Shown piece after piece: positions 36,313 to 44,997 of a stretch of 64,000 bases of DNA. The DNA lies in assembly GCA_001458075.1 (NCBI GenBank), contig LN899469.1, forward strand, positions 1,090,659 through 1,154,658. The letters are read 5' to 3'. Position numbers and translations under genes: made by a program. This stretch comes from Idiomarinaceae bacterium HL-53 (GTDB taxonomy: Bacteria; Pseudomonadota; Gammaproteobacteria; Enterobacterales; Alteromonadaceae). The stretch's first letter is position 1; each line of letters starts with the position of its first letter. Under the pieces are notes generated by a model. That model saw only the letters and a program-made list of their open reading frames with translations, made no database searches and had not been told where the DNA came from.

Positions 36313-36942
36313 ATGTCGACCGTAAGTGGAAATCTTTTTGTTGTTGCTGCGCCCAGCGGCGCGGGAAAATCAAGCTTAATCCGTGCGCTTTTGGCGCGGC
36401 ATCCCCAAGGTACCATGCAGGTGTCAGTGAGCACCACTACACGCAAACCGCGTCCGGGAGAAGTTGACGGAGAACACTACCATTTCGTAGATGAAGCGAC
36501 CTTCTTGCAACAAGTCGAAGCTGGCGATTTTTATGAATATGCGAAGGTGTTCGATCATTACTACGGCACCGCAAAAACAGTGATTGAAGATGTGCTCAAG
36601 TCGGGTGTTGACGTGTTTCTCGATATCGACTGGCAAGGCGCGAGACAGGTGAAAGCTGCCTATCCCGGGGTGCATACGATTTTTATTCTGCCACCCTCTT
36701 TAGAAGAGTTAGAGAGGCGATTGCGGGAGCGGGGGCAAGATAGCGACGAAGTCATTGCGAAACGAATGGCGAAAGCGCAGCACGAAATGTCGCATTATGC
36801 TGAATTTAGTTACATTTTAGTGAATCAAGATTTCGATGAATCGGTGCAAAATTTCGAGCACATTGTGTTGAGTCAGCGGTTACGTCGTTCGAAGCAACAA
36901 ATTCGATATCGCGAAATTTTGCATGATCTCTTGGCGGAATAG
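36313..36942 (+). CDS. gmk: Guanylate kinase
   Basis: The product has 209 residues from ATG 36313, matching the family; an in-frame GTG at 36304 adds three residues and is less likely. It phosphorylates GMP to GDP with ATP. The P-loop APSGAGKSS spans residues 13-21; the GMP-binding region is [17 protein letters not shown], and the lid is [17 protein letters not shown]. It heads the group gmk-rpoZ-spoT, which is a typical gammaproteobacterial order. Confidence 0.97.
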   Translation: MSTVSGNLFVVAAPSGAGKSSLIRALLARHPQGTMQVSVSTTTRKPRPGEVDGEHYHFVDEATFLQQVEAGDFYEYAKVFDHYYGTAKTVIEDVLKSGVDVFLDIDWQGARQVKAAYPGVHTIFILPPSLEELERRLRERGQDSDEVIAKRMAKAQHEMSHYAEFSYILVNQDFDESVQNFEHIVLSQRLRRSKQQIRYREILHDLLAE

Positions 36943-36959
36943 ACCGTTTAAAGTACAAT
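36931..36959 (+). promoter_or_regulatory. Sigma-70 promoter for rpoZ
   Basis: TTGGCG (36931-36936, inside the end of gmk) is followed after exactly 17 bases by TACAAT (36954-36959), 57 bases before the rpoZ start. Confidence 0.55.
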
Positions 36960-37015
36960 CAGCTCCCCTTGGCGTGAAGTCAGTGTAATAGTATTCGAGT
37001 AGAGCGGAGAAACAA

Positions 37016-37303
37016 ATGGCACGGGTTACAGTTGAAGACGCAGTAGATAAGATTGGCAACCGTTTTGATTTGGTATTGGTTGCTGCCAGACGCGCGCGTC
37101 AAATAGCAAACTATGGAAAGGCGCCATTAGTCGAAACCAGCAATGAAAAAGCAACTGTGATTGCATTGCGTGAAATTGAAGCCGGTTTAATTGACGCGGC
37201 ACGATTAGATAAAGAAGATCGAGCAGCGCAGTATGCTCAAGATGAAGCTGAAGTAGCTGCAATGACTGCGTTACAGCAGGGCGACGCACCTTCAGAGCAG
37301 TAA
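37016..37303 (+). CDS. rpoZ: RNA polymerase omega subunit
   Basis: The product has 95 residues and carries the family pattern: [30 protein letters not shown] and the [11 protein letters not shown] segment. Omega helps assemble the polymerase and binds ppGpp with beta-prime in E. coli-type enzymes, which fits the adjacent spoT. The start has GGAG upstream. Confidence 0.97.
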   Translation: MARVTVEDAVDKIGNRFDLVLVAARRARQIANYGKAPLVETSNEKATVIALREIEAGLIDAARLDKEDRAAQYAQDEAEVAAMTALQQGDAPSEQ

Positions 37304-37340
37304 TTCTCAGGTTCATTGCTGAAGTTGTAGAAAGAAATTG

Positions 37341-37380
37341 TGAAACAAAAACGAGTGCTGCGGCACTCGTTTTTGTTTCA
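37341..37380 (+). terminator. Perfect 18-bp hairpin terminator between rpoZ and spoT
   Basis: The arm TGAAACAAAAACGAGTGC (37341-37358) pairs perfectly with 37363-37380 around a TGCG loop. The rising arm is followed by an A/T-rich tail with GTTTTTG inside, so the stem itself supplies the T run. It works on either strand in form; here it ends rpoZ and leaves spoT to its own promoter. Confidence 0.82.
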
Positions 37381-37458
37381 ATCGTATTTGTCGATTGGAA
37401 AATCCTGCTGAAAGCCGTATTCTTTGATTAGTTGCCGCTAATTCTTTGAGAGTCTTGA

Positions 37459-39573
37459 GTGTATTTATTTGAAGGCCTAAAAAAACAAATTGAAGCTTAT
37501 TTACCGCCGGATTCAGTTCGCAAGGTGGAAGAGGCTTTTCATGTAGCATTTGAAGCCCATGCCCCGCAAAAGCGTGCCAGTGGTGAGCCATATATTACGC
37601 ACCCCGTTGCCGTCACCTCGATGCTGGCCGAAATGCGTCTAGATCATGAAACTTTGATGGCGGCGCTGCTTCACGATGTCATTGAAGATACAGAGAAAAC
37701 CCACGAAGACCTAGCAGAACAGTTTGGGGCAACGGTCGCTGAGCTTGTCGAGGGCGTTTCTAAATTAGATAAACTGCAGTTTAACAGTATTGAAGAAGCG
37801 CAAATCGAGAACTATCGCAAAATGATTATGGCGATGGTTCAAGATATCCGAGTCATTTTAATCAAGCTTGCCGACCGTACGCACAACATGCGAACTATTG
37901 AGCATCTTCGCCCCGACAAACGTCGCCGCATCGCTCGAGAGACCCTCGAAATTTACGCGCCCCTTGCACATCGTTTGGGTATTCATGACATTAAAGTAGA
38001 ACTGGAAATCTTGGGCTTTTGGGGCTTATACCCTTGGCGGGCACGGCTTCTCGAGAGTGAGGTAAAGCGGGCGCGGGGCAACCGGAAAGCCGTACTGGAG
38101 AGAACCCTCGAAGAAATACAGGCACGATTGGAGCAAGCGGGCATTCAGTCGCGTGTATCGGGTCGAGAAAAGCACCTTTACAGCATTTATCGCAAGATGC
38201 TGATGAAAGAGTTACGCTTCAAAGAAGTGATGGACATTTTTGCGTTTCGTATTGTGGTTGATTCGGTGGACACCTGCTATCGAGTGCTAGGCGCGGTACA
38301 CAATCTCTATAAACCGATTGAAACGCGTTTTAAGGACTATATCGCAATCCCTAAGTCGAACGGTTATCAAAGCTTGCATACGTCTCTAAAAGGGCCTCAT
38401 GGCGTGCCAGTGGAAATACAGATACGCACCGAAGAGATGGATCTCATGGCCGACCGCGGAGTCGCCGCGCACTGGCTCTATAAAGATGCGGAAGAAAGTG
38501 GCACTACTGCACAAATTCGCGCGCAAAAATGGATGCAGAGTCTATTAGAGCTGCAACAGAGCGCCGGGAACTCGTTCGAGTTTATTGAGAATGTAAAATC
38601 TGAATTGTTTCCAGATGAAATTTACTTATTTACCCCAGACGGTCGCATTATAGAACTGCCGCAAGGTGCTACACCAGTTGACTTTGCCTATGCGGTGCAT
38701 ACCGATATTGGCAACACTTGTATTGGTGCGCGGGTTAACAACAAACCCTATTCGCTTAGTAAGCCTTTAGAAACAGGACAGACAGTTGAAATTAGAACTG
38801 CAGCTGGCTCACGGCCGAATATTGCATGGCTTAACTTTGTAGTGACCGGTAAGGCGCGTTTGAAAATACGCCAATTCCTAAAGAATCAGCAGTCGAATGA
38901 GGCGCTCCTACTCGGTGAACGATTGTTACGTGCTGCACTCGGCTCGTTCCGCTTCGACGACATAAGTGTGGAAGAGTTTAAGCGTGTTGCCAAGGAAATG
39001 AAGCTCGACAGCCAAGATGCGCTCTTAAAAGAGATTGGCTTGGGCAATCTAATGAGTGTAGCGGTAGCCCGACGGTTGGTTGGAGATCACCAACGGTTAC
39101 GATCTGCTTCGGAAGGAGAAGAGCGAGGCAGGAGCCTTGCAGTAAAAGGCGCCGATGGATTGTTATTGAGTTTTGCTAAATGTTGCCGGCCGATTCCAGG
39201 TGACGACATTATCGCGCATGTAAGTCCGGGCAAGGGCTTAGTGATTCACCGACGTGAATGCAAGAATGTACGTGGCCATGAAGATGAGCCGGGTCGTTAT
39301 TTCCCTGTTCAGTGGGACAATAAGCCAGACAGTCAATTTGTTTCCGAAGTGCGGGTTGAAATTGTAAATCATCAAGGGGCTTTGGCGCGCCTGACACAAG
39401 TGATTGCTGAGACTGGCTGCAATATTCAGGGCTTAAAAACCGAAGAAGTAGACTCCACCATTTATTACATTGACGTTGCCATTACGATAAGTAATAGAAA
39501 ACATCTTGCCGATGTGATGCGCAGAATTCGTAAGATGCAGCATGTTCAACGTGTAGCTCGTTTAAGGAAATAA
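37459..39573 (+). CDS. spoT: Bifunctional (p)ppGpp synthetase/hydrolase SpoT
   Basis: The product has 704 residues, the size of E. coli SpoT. Order: HD hydrolase domain (about 20-190; HPVAVTSM, then [10 protein letters not shown] with the HDxxED pair), a synthetase-like domain (about 200-340; [22 protein letters not shown]), TGS (about 390-450; [25 protein letters not shown]), a helical and Cys-containing region (KCCRPIPGD) and an ACT domain (about 630-704). It sets the (p)ppGpp level; in SpoT, hydrolysis dominates. The start is GTG. It lies just before ridA. Confidence 0.95.
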   Translation: MYLFEGLKKQIEAYLPPDSVRKVEEAFHVAFEAHAPQKRASGEPYITHPVAVTSMLAEMRLDHETLMAALLHDVIEDTEKTHEDLAEQFGATVAELVEGVSKLDKLQFNSIEEAQIENYRKMIMAMVQDIRVILIKLADRTHNMRTIEHLRPDKRRRIARETLEIYAPLAHRLGIHDIKVELEILGFWGLYPWRARLLESEVKRARGNRKAVLERTLEEIQARLEQAGIQSRVSGREKHLYSIYRKMLMKELRFKEVMDIFAFRIVVDSVDTCYRVLGAVHNLYKPIETRFKDYIAIPKSNGYQSLHTSLKGPHGVPVEIQIRTEEMDLMADRGVAAHWLYKDAEESGTTAQIRAQKWMQSLLELQQSAGNSFEFIENVKSELFPDEIYLFTPDGRIIELPQGATPVDFAYAVHTDIGNTCIGARVNNKPYSLSKPLETGQTVEIRTAAGSRPNIAWLNFVVTGKARLKIRQFLKNQQSNEALLLGERLLRAALGSFRFDDISVEEFKRVAKEMKLDSQDALLKEIGLGNLMSVAVARRLVGDHQRLRSASEGEERGRSLAVKGADGLLLSFAKCCRPIPGDDIIAHVSPGKGLVIHRRECKNVRGHEDEPGRYFPVQWDNKPDSQFVSEVRVEIVNHQGALARLTQVIAETGCNIQGLKTEEVDSTIYYIDVAITISNRKHLADVMRRIRKMQHVQRVARLRK

Positions 39574-39574
39574 T

Positions 39575-39967
39575 ATGTCTAAAGTGATAGTTAAAACAGA
39601 TCGCGCACCTGCTGCGATCGGCACTTATTCGCAAGCTGTGAAAATTGGTACCACCGTTTATTTATCGGGGCAAATTCCGCTCGTACCTGACACCATGTCG
39701 ATGGTAAGCGAAAATTTTCGTGAGCAAGCACAGCAAGTGTTTAAAAACCTGGCTGCGGTTTGTGAAGCTGCAGGCGGCGTTCTGCAGGATATGGTAAAGG
39801 TTAATATTTTCCTAACTGATTTATCGCAATTTGCAACGGTAAATGAAGTCATGGCTGAGCATTTTGAGCAACCCTACCCAGCCCGAGCTGCAATCGAAGT
39901 GAGCGCCTTGCCGAAGGGCGCTCAAATTGAAATAGACGGAGTGATGGAGCTGCCCTCAACGAACTAA
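39575..39967 (+). CDS. ridA: RidA enamine/imine deaminase
   Basis: The product has 130 residues (RidA/YjgF family). It hydrolyses reactive 2-aminoacrylate made by PLP enzymes. Visible: [20 protein letters not shown] (about 17-36), [10 protein letters not shown]-type strand ([10 protein letters not shown]) and [20 protein letters not shown] with the ligand-binding Arg. Only one base separates it from spoT. Confidence 0.95.
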   Translation: MSKVIVKTDRAPAAIGTYSQAVKIGTTVYLSGQIPLVPDTMSMVSENFREQAQQVFKNLAAVCEAAGGVLQDMVKVNIFLTDLSQFATVNEVMAEHFEQPYPARAAIEVSALPKGAQIEIDGVMELPSTN

Positions 39968-41316
39968 GCGAGCTCAGCTTCTTTGAGATCATCCTCAATT
40001 TTGATGGGTTTCATTAAGAACATGGAGGCGATCGCAACCACTGCAAGAATAAAGCAGTAGAAGGTGTGAATACTCACCGAAAGCGGAGAGATTCCGAAGC
40101 TGGCGCCAAGTAACAGCGCTTGTGCGCCGTATGGAAGGACCCCTTGCACTACACAAGCAAAAATATCTAAATAGCTCGCTGCTTGCCGAGGAGCAAGGCC
40201 GCCTTCTTTTGCTAACCGTTTACTTACTTCACCTGATATCAGGATCGTGACCGTATTGTTTGCAACGGAAAGATTGGTTACTGCGGTGAGGCCTGCTATT
40301 CCAAACGACGCGGCGCGAGATTTTTTACGACTCAACTTGCGAGTGACGCGCTCTACGTTTTTCGCTAAAAACGCGAGCCCACCTTGTTGCCTAATGAGCG
40401 CAGAGAGACCGCCGATTAAGAGTGATAGCAGGAAGATTTCTTGCATGCTTGTGAAGCCGGTGTAAATGTCTTGGCTAAAAGCAACCCACTCATAACCTAC
40501 TGCAACCATGCCAAAAGCCGCCGCCATAATCACGCCGAGCGTAAGTACAACAAAAACATTCAAGCCAGTGACCGCGAGAATAATAATGGCAAAGTAGGGG
40601 ATGGCGAGCCAGAGATTGGCGTCGGGAACATTAATTGGTGTATCACTGGTTTGGAAGAATGCTAACACTACAATAGTAAGAATTGCGGCGGGAAGTGAAA
40701 TACGTAGATTCGTTCGAAACTTGTCTTTCATCGAACAGCCTTGCGTCCGAGTTGCCGCGATGGTGGTGTCAGAAATAAATGACAGGTTGTCCCCGAACAT
40801 CGCGCCGCTCACGAGTACACCCGCCATAAGTGCTGGGTCGATGCCTGCGGCCTGACTTAAGCCTAGTGCAACTGGACCGAGCGCGGCGAGGGTGCCCATA
40901 GACGTGCCCATAGCTGTTGAGACGACCGCGGCAATTAAAAAGATACCGGGTAGAATAAAACTAGGTGGAATAATTCCAAGCCCGAGTGCAACCATTGCGT
41001 CGACACCGCCGGTCGCAGCTGCCACTGTGGAAAAGGCACCTGCGAGCAGATAAATCATACACATGGTCACAATATTTGGATGCCCAACCCCCTCAACAAA
41101 GGTTTGAATGCGTCGATTGAGCGACTCTTTTGACATCCAAACGGCCAAAATAATCGCAGGCAGAATCGCGACAGGGCTCGCGAGTTGATAAAACGCCATA
41201 TCAACGCCTTGGCTTGAGAAATAAATGCCAGTACCAAGAAATAGTGCAAGGAAAACAAACAAAGGCAGCAAAGCGCTCGCTCTCGGTTCAGGTTGGTTAA
41301 TTACTGAATCAGTCAT
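39964..41316 (-). CDS. metT: NhaC-family carrier, probable methionine transporter MetT
   Basis: The product has 450 residues with about 11 hydrophobic segments and the pattern of the Na+/H+ antiporter NhaC family, including [16 protein letters not shown] (about 138-153), [21 protein letters not shown] (about 184-204 in length terms) and [16 protein letters not shown]. By family alone it would be called a Na+/H+ antiporter. The three MetJ boxes placed about 20 bases before its start point instead to the methionine transporter branch MetT, predicted for other Alteromonadales by comparative genomics. It ends convergent with ridA, overlapping its stop. Confidence 0.72.
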   Translation of the reverse strand: MTDSVINQPEPRASALLPLFVFLALFLGTGIYFSSQGVDMAFYQLASPVAILPAIILAVWMSKESLNRRIQTFVEGVGHPNIVTMCMIYLLAGAFSTVAAATGGVDAMVALGLGIIPPSFILPGIFLIAAVVSTAMGTSMGTLAALGPVALGLSQAAGIDPALMAGVLVSGAMFGDNLSFISDTTIAATRTQGCSMKDKFRTNLRISLPAAILTIVVLAFFQTSDTPINVPDANLWLAIPYFAIIILAVTGLNVFVVLTLGVIMAAAFGMVAVGYEWVAFSQDIYTGFTSMQEIFLLSLLIGGLSALIRQQGGLAFLAKNVERVTRKLSRKKSRAASFGIAGLTAVTNLSVANNTVTILISGEVSKRLAKEGGLAPRQAASYLDIFACVVQGVLPYGAQALLLGASFGISPLSVSIHTFYCFILAVVAIASMFLMKPIKIEDDLKEAELA

Positions 41317-41335
41317 AATGCTCTCATGTTATTTT

Positions 41336-41359
41336 AGACGTCCAGAAGTTTATACGTCT
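41336..41359. promoter_or_regulatory. MetJ operator: three tandem met boxes
   Basis: Three adjacent 8-base units fit the met-box consensus AGACGTCT: AGACGTCC at 41336-41343 (7 of 8), a central AGAAGTTT at 41344-41351 (weak), and ATACGTCT at 41352-41359 (7 of 8). A lone AAACGTCT lies at 41395-41402. MetJ binds tandem boxes cooperatively with S-adenosylmethionine, and this site is close upstream of the NhaC-family gene. Confidence 0.75.
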
Positions 41360-41519
41360 TATGCTGTGGAGTGCAAGCCCCAATCGAATTGTTTAAACGT
41401 CTCATTTCGTAATCCCGATCAACAGTAGTACACTAACATAATGCTTTGAGGTGTCATGTATTCTCTCAGCGCCGCCGTACTTTGAATCACGCACTTTGAA
41501 TAAGTTAAGGAAGTAAGTA

Positions 41520-43046
41520 ATGAGCCCAGATGATCTGCATTTACAACTGCGCAATTTAAGGGAAGAAGACTACTCACAGTTAAAGTTGCTGATGGATAAA
41601 GTGTATGACGATATTGGCGGAGCTTGGGAAGAACATACGATTCGTAAGCTCGTGCGTGAGTTCCCAGAAGGGCAAATTTGCCTTGAAGACAATGGCACGA
41701 TTGTGGGCGTAGCACTGACAGTAAGGGTGACTTACGACAGACTCAGTAATCCACATCAGTATGATGACTTGTTGGGTAAGCGCGATACCATTTTGAATGA
41801 ATCGGAGGGCGATGCGCTCTACGGTCTCGATGTTTTGATTCACCCAGATTATCGAGGTTACCGCTTAGGCAGACGTCTTTATGATGCCCGCAAAGAGCTG
41901 TGCATGCAGTTAAACCTAAAAGCGATTCTAGCGGGTGGGCGTATTGTGAATTACCACCGCTATGCAGATGAAATTAGTGCAAGCCAATACTTAGAAAAAG
42001 TACGTCGCAGAGAAATTTACGATCCGATTCTAACCTTCCAACTTGCGAACGACTTCACGGTCCGCCGGTTACTCTACAAATATTTGCCGGAAGATAAGAA
42101 GTCAAAAGGTTATGCCACACTCCTCGAGTGGAGTAACTTTCTTTACGAACCTGCAGACACCATTATTAGCGCGCGTTCACGGAATGTGAGAATTGGTGCT
42201 GTGCAATGGCAAATGCGGGCGGTTGATTCAGTAGAAGAGCTTCTCAAGCAAGTTGAGTATTTCGTAGACGCACTCTCAAGCTACAAGAGTGATTTTGCAC
42301 TCTTCCCCGAGTTTTTCAATGCGCCGCTGATGGGGCTTACAGACCAAAGTCGACAAATGGAGGCGATTCGTTTCCTAGCCGGTTTTACAGAGCGCTTCCG
42401 CAAAGAAATGTCACAAATGGCCGTGAGCTACAATATTAATATTGTTACCGGCTCTATGCCTCTGCAAGAAAACGGTGTGTTGTACAACGTGTCGTACTTG
42501 TGCCGTCGTGATGGCTCCGTTGAAGAACAACGCAAGATTCATATCACACCTCATGAGAAACGTGATTGGGTGATAGAGGGTGGTGACAAGGTTCAAGTAT
42601 TTCAAACCGATGCGGGGCGCGTTGGCATTCTAATCTGTTATGACGTTGAATTCCCTGAGTTGGGACGCTTAATGGCTGAGGAAGGGCTTGAAATTCTATT
42701 CGTGCCATTTTGGACGGACACCCGTAACGCCTATTTACGAGTGCGCCATTGTGCTCAAGCGCGCGCCGTTGAAAATGAGTGTTATGTGGTGATTTGTGGC
42801 AGTGTGGGGAACTTACCTGAGGTTGAAAGTTTAGACGTGCAATATGCGCAATCGAGTGTGTTTTCACCCTCCGATTTTGCCTTCCCTCACGATGCTGTAA
42901 TGTCGGAAACAACACCAAATACGGAAATGTTGATGTTTTCAGATTTAAACTTAGATGAACTGCGTTATCTGCACAATGAGGGTTCAGTGACGAACCTAAA
43001 AGACCGCAGAACTGATATGTATAGCGTGGTTAAGAAGTGGCGTTAA
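41520..43046 (+). CDS. GNAT acetyltransferase fused to a nitrilase-family amidohydrolase
   Basis: The product has 508 residues. The N-terminal 200 residues form a GNAT domain (LRNLREEDYSQLKLLMDK, then DVLIHPDYRGYRLGRRLYDAR as the acetyl-CoA loop). The C-terminal part (about 225-505) is a carbon-nitrogen hydrolase with the triad Glu in LFPEFFN, Lys in RKIHITPHEK and Cys373 in LICYDVEFPEL. Fused proteins of this kind are known and of unknown substrate. The start has GGAAG upstream. It shares the control region with the divergent metT gene, but no met box is close to its start. Confidence 0.9.
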   Translation: MSPDDLHLQLRNLREEDYSQLKLLMDKVYDDIGGAWEEHTIRKLVREFPEGQICLEDNGTIVGVALTVRVTYDRLSNPHQYDDLLGKRDTILNESEGDALYGLDVLIHPDYRGYRLGRRLYDARKELCMQLNLKAILAGGRIVNYHRYADEISASQYLEKVRRREIYDPILTFQLANDFTVRRLLYKYLPEDKKSKGYATLLEWSNFLYEPADTIISARSRNVRIGAVQWQMRAVDSVEELLKQVEYFVDALSSYKSDFALFPEFFNAPLMGLTDQSRQMEAIRFLAGFTERFRKEMSQMAVSYNINIVTGSMPLQENGVLYNVSYLCRRDGSVEEQRKIHITPHEKRDWVIEGGDKVQVFQTDAGRVGILICYDVEFPELGRLMAEEGLEILFVPFWTDTRNAYLRVRHCAQARAVENECYVVICGSVGNLPEVESLDVQYAQSSVFSPSDFAFPHDAVMSETTPNTEMLMFSDLNLDELRYLHNEGSVTNLKDRRTDMYSVVKKWR

Positions 43047-43056
43047 GCTACTTCAA

Positions 43057-43548
43057 TTAAGTACGCCAGTGCCCGAGGGTGAGGAATAGAGAACCGACCG
43101 CAAGATATCCAGCCGCTGCTTGTGCAGCGCCTGCGGCCAACTCTACGCCCATCAGTTGGGCCAAGTTATGAAGCCCCATGAGGATTGCAACACTCAAAAA
43201 GAGGCTCAACCAAATAGCGAGACTTCTGCGCAGAATAGTCATGCCAGCGAGTACCCAAAGTACAAGAAAGATTGCCCCACAAAGAATGAACCAAAAAGGA
43301 TGCCACCAGAATTGCGGAGCCCCCTGAACAGCGGTGAAGAAAAACGCTTGCGCTGACCAGAATTCGGTATGGTTAAATAGCGCCCAAACCTGATAAGAGT
43401 TCAGTTGCGCCGTAACTTCAGGGCCAGGGTAAGTAGCTACGGTATTAAGTAATCCATGAATAAATACGATGAGTAGCAGTGCCGCGAATGCTGCTAAACA
43501 GGTGCCAAGCCGCCATTGTCGGCGACGATAAAACAACCCTCTCATCAT
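43057..43548 (-). CDS. Unrecognised four-helix membrane protein
   Basis: The product has 163 residues. I do not recognise it. Four hydrophobic segments are visible (about 15-37, 83-103, 107-125 and 132-157) with a loop of about 45 residues after the first that holds several Trp and Phe residues (VQGAPQFWWHPFWF). The N-terminus is Arg-rich, so it points inwards. Its stop is 10 bases from the convergent nitrilase-fusion stop. It is well coded and probably real. Confidence 0.65.
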   Translation of the reverse strand: MMRGLFYRRRQWRLGTCLAAFAALLLIVFIHGLLNTVATYPGPEVTAQLNSYQVWALFNHTEFWSAQAFFFTAVQGAPQFWWHPFWFILCGAIFLVLWVLAGMTILRRSLAIWLSLFLSVAILMGLHNLAQLMGVELAAGAAQAAAGYLAVGSLFLTLGHWRT

Positions 43549-43631
43549 GCGTTTGGATCCCTTGTAGTTGGAGTTTCGAAGCCATCATAGCAAGATTGTT
43601 TAAGAAAACCATCTTGTGAACGTCGCTTTCT

Positions 43632-44858
43632 TTAATGCGCTCTCGTGGCTTGCATTAACGCTTGGCAAAAATTACTCGCTGATACGAAGCATTGACCAAT
43701 ATCGAGCTCAGTCAAATACATTTTGCTTGCCAGTGCTTCTACTCGCTTCCAATCACCATGCTCATAGGCTTCCACTAGGCGTAATGCGTAACCTACTCGC
43801 CCTTTGCGCTCGAGAATGGCGCGGTTAATCTCTTGGCTCATCGGTAACCGTTCGAGTACCTCTTCCATCGGCGTGCGCAACAAGACATCAAGAAGTGAAA
43901 GTAAACCGGTCATAAAACTAGCGTTGTCTTTGCTCTCGCCCACAGAGAGGCGTTCAAGTTCTGCCATAAAATGAGCGCGCGTGAGAGATTTTAACACAAG
44001 CTCTTCAGGTTGATCTTTTGCGACATTCGCAAGCGCCACCAGCGCGACGTACTTTTTAAGTTCCTTTTCACCAACAAAGGCAACCGCGTGTTGAATATCT
44101 TTAATTTCTCTCCCTTTGTTAAAGGCGGCGCTGTTCACGAACTTTAACAAGCTGTATGTAAGCGAGAGATCATTGCGAATGATCTCTGCTATTTGCTTAA
44201 AGCCGAAGTCTTGTTGGTGCACCGCAGCTAACAATTCCATTAGAATAAGCTGCTGTGGTGCGAGTACTTTGCGTTTTACTATTTCAGGGCGCTCGAAAAA
44301 ATAGCCTTGGAAATATTCAAAGCCAAGCTCGAGGCAGCGAAGATATTCCTCTTCTGTTTCTACACGCTCTGCAAGCATAGGTACATTATGTTCTCGAAAG
44401 GGTTTCATTCGCGCTGGCAAGGTAATTAAAGGCTGTTGCTGAATATCAACTTTAATGAGCGAAACGTAGGGTAATAAATGTTCCCAGCGTTCGTTAAAAT
44501 CATGGTCGTCGAGTGCAATTCGATAGCCGAGTTCAGAGGCTTTTTTGCATGCAGAAATTAAGTCTTTGGTAACATCAACCGTTTCTAACACCTCAATCCA
44601 CACAGTGTCTGATTGCAAAAAGCCAGGGAATTTGTGCAGGAGTGTATTGGTATGAAAATTGATAAACGCAGTTTTCCCTAAGCAGACGGTACGAATATCG
44701 CCAATTAAATGTTGCTGCAGTAGCAGCTTAGAGGTGGCTTCGTCGGGGTGAATGTCGGGAAATTCATTTCTTTGGCTGTTTCTGAACAGAAGTTCATACC
44801 CGTACACATTCTTTTGCCGATCGAGAATGGGTTGCCGCGCAATATAGGAGAAAGCCAT
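43632..44858 (-). CDS. EAL-HDOD signalling protein (YuxH/CdgJ-like)
   Basis: The product has 408 residues with an N-terminal EAL-like domain (about 5-195) and an HDOD domain (about 200-400; LLKFVNSAAFNKGREIKDIQHAVAFVGEKELKKY). The EAL site is degenerate: YELLF stands where E(A/V)L lies and the DDFGTG motif is replaced by LDDHDFNERW, so it probably does not cleave cyclic-di-GMP. CdgJ-type relatives affect motility and biofilm. It is divergent from recG. Confidence 0.88.
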   Translation of the reverse strand: MAFSYIARQPILDRQKNVYGYELLFRNSQRNEFPDIHPDEATSKLLLQQHLIGDIRTVCLGKTAFINFHTNTLLHKFPGFLQSDTVWIEVLETVDVTKDLISACKKASELGYRIALDDHDFNERWEHLLPYVSLIKVDIQQQPLITLPARMKPFREHNVPMLAERVETEEEYLRCLELGFEYFQGYFFERPEIVKRKVLAPQQLILMELLAAVHQQDFGFKQIAEIIRNDLSLTYSLLKFVNSAAFNKGREIKDIQHAVAFVGEKELKKYVALVALANVAKDQPEELVLKSLTRAHFMAELERLSVGESKDNASFMTGLLSLLDVLLRTPMEEVLERLPMSQEINRAILERKGRVGYALRLVEAYEHGDWKRVEALASKMYLTELDIGQCFVSASNFCQALMQATRAH

Positions 44859-44997
44859 AAATATATGATGATCCTAATAATCAATTACAGTCACAATAAC
44901 GCAATCACCTACAGTTCGGCAACTAGTCTACGCGCCATTCGGTCGGTATACTCAATTTACGTGATGAATTGATTGCCAAAACAAAGGCCGCTATTAA

